A stretch of 5,848 bases of DNA, taken from positions 2,533 to 8,380 of the forward strand of contig DUGS01000208.1 in the NCBI GenBank assembly GCA_013331265.1. The letters are read 5' to 3'. The position numbers and the translations under genes are program-made. Each line of letters starts with the position of its first letter. The first letter of the stretch is position 1. The notes under the pieces are model-generated. The model was not told where the DNA came from and did no database searches. It worked only from the letters and a program-made list of their open reading frames with translations. This stretch comes from Methanosarcina sp. Lineage in GTDB: Archaea > Halobacteriota > Methanosarcinia > Methanosarcinales > Methanosarcinaceae. Below, piece by piece: positions 4,838 to 5,848 of this stretch.

Positions 4838-5848
4838 TCAGGACATTGTTAGATATCCGGTATCAAACCCGGTAATTGTAGAGGTTTGAGAGTTCACGTT
4901 TGCCCTGAAAAGCTTGCGTCCAGCCGCAGTCCCTTCAGGAACAGTTACTTTCACCGGAACCAGAACTTCCTCTCCTGCTTTGAGAGTTACAGCTTTTTCA
5001 GTCCAGTCAAACCAGGAAAGGTCTGCCTGATACGAAGCAGGAAGTTCGCTGACACTGATCCTAACTTTAAAAGTGTCATCGATGTTCTGGGTGTTTTTCA
5101 CCTTGAGGTTCAGGGCAACAGTATTTCCTGCAATAACACTGCTGGACCTGGGTGAAACCGCAATATTAGCGCCGCCTGAAAGCTGAACAACACGGTAAGG
5201 AACTGAAGTATTGGCAGTGTTTCCGGCAGCATCGGTTGCATTAATCGATAATGAATAGTCTCCAAGTGCAGAAGGAGCAGTTATGCTGCCCTGCCAGATC
5301 CCGTCTGTTTTTGTAAGCTGGACTTCTCCTGCTGTTACTTCGGTTACACCTTTATCGTCCGTTATGTTTGTACTGATACTGATTGTTGCACCAGCGGTTG
5401 TATTTGCAGGGAACAGAACAACCGATTCAACTACAGGCTTTGTCGTGTCAGGAATTTCCTGAGTTGAGACAACGATGTAATCCGTTTTGACTTCACTGTC
5501 ACTTCCGCCGGCATTTGAAACCGTAAGGTTAACAGTGTAGTTTCCAGCTTTTTCGTAGGCGTGAGAGGTGTTCTGTTCCGTGCTGTCAACGGTTCCATCG
5601 TTATCGAAGTCCCAGAGCCATGAGGTAGGAGAACCTGTGGACTGATCCGTGAAATTGACCATAAGAGGAGAAGTCCCGTTCGTCACATCAGCCGTAAAAG
5701 CAGCATTCGGTAACGAAGGTGAAGCTGACGGATACCTTACGCTCATGAGGACAAGCGGGATCTTATAGTAGTTACTTTCCTGCTTGTTGTAAGCAAGCGA
5801 GCTGTCCTTTCCCGGAGTAAGGAGGCTGCTTATATCCCACGAATTGAA
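4838..5848 (-). CDS. Secreted PKD/Ig-like surface protein, C-terminal part
   Basis: The frame is open to the window edge, so the start lies beyond 5848 and only the last 336 residues are seen. An internal ATG at 5746 is not the start, because the 34 codons before it read as continuous protein (for example NYYKIPLVLMSVRYP). Visible order: the end of an unidentified beta-rich domain (1-46), a PKD domain (about 47-127, with WLWDFDNDG at 77-85), an Ig-like domain (about 133-220, with ITDDKGV and ATDAAGNTA) and a C-terminal NEW3/CARDB-like beta domain (about 227-336). There is no C-terminal membrane helix or PGF-type sorting tail. Nine Asn-X-Ser/Thr sequons fall in the PKD and Ig-like parts and none in the last domain. 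It is probably an extracellular or cell-envelope protein involved in adhesion or binding. Its ligand is unknown. Confidence 0.88.
   Translation of the reverse strand, partial: FNSWDISSLLTPGKDSSLAYNKQESNYYKIPLVLMSVRYPSASPSLPNAAFTADVTNGTSPLMVNFTDQSTGSPTSWLWDFDNDGTVDSTEQNTSHAYEKAGNYTVNLTVSNAGGSDSEVKTDYIVVSTQEIPDTTKPVVESVVLFPANTTAGATISISTNITDDKGVTEVTAGEVQLTKTDGIWQGSITAPSALGDYSLSINATDAAGNTANTSVPYRVVQLSGGANIAVSPRSSSVIAGNTVALNLKVKNTQNIDDTFKVRISVSELPASYQADLSWFDWTEKAVTLKAGEEVLVPVKVTVPEGTAAGRKLFRANVNSQTSTITGFDTGYLTMS

Overview
The window looks like chromosomal DNA of a methanogenic archaeon, most probably Methanosarcina. The reasons are A+T-rich spacers with archaeal TATA-like boxes, oligo-T terminators, a single-domain AAA ATPase and a PurC of archaeal type, and a secreted PKD/Ig-like surface protein rich in N-glycosylation sequons. 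The genus call rests on protein style recognised from memory, not on a search.

Layout from left to right. A DUF378 two-helix membrane protein lies on the minus strand (124-357). A spacer follows with a palindromic, MITE-like or RNA-like element (about 510-633). Next is an orphan three-helix membrane protein, minus strand (670-996). A 412-base spacer (997-1408) holds a start-less open frame of about 53 codons and two short tandem duplications, one of them copying the 3' end of the next gene. Then comes a minus-strand two-gene operon: an AAA+ ATPase (2149-3453) followed, with an ATGA overlap, by a PhnP-like metallo-beta-lactamase-fold phosphodiesterase (1409-2152). A 467-base spacer carries the outward promoters of that operon and of purC plus several inverted repeats. 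purC (3921-4634, plus strand) encodes SAICAR synthetase of de novo purine synthesis. A convergent spacer with two hairpin/oligo-T terminators follows. The window ends inside a minus-strand gene (4838 to beyond 5848) for a modular extracellular protein.

Only the AAA-MBL pair shows real functional coupling: overlapping reading frames, so probably translated together. It joins a predicted remodelling ATPase to a predicted cyclic-phosphate or phosphodiester hydrolase, and is the most attractive candidate here for an uncharacterised system. purC stands alone, with no other pur gene in view. The left third looks like accessory, partly decayed DNA (repeats, remnant, orphan gene), whereas the centre and right look like normal core or surface genes. 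No tRNA, rRNA, CRISPR array or intact insertion sequence was seen.
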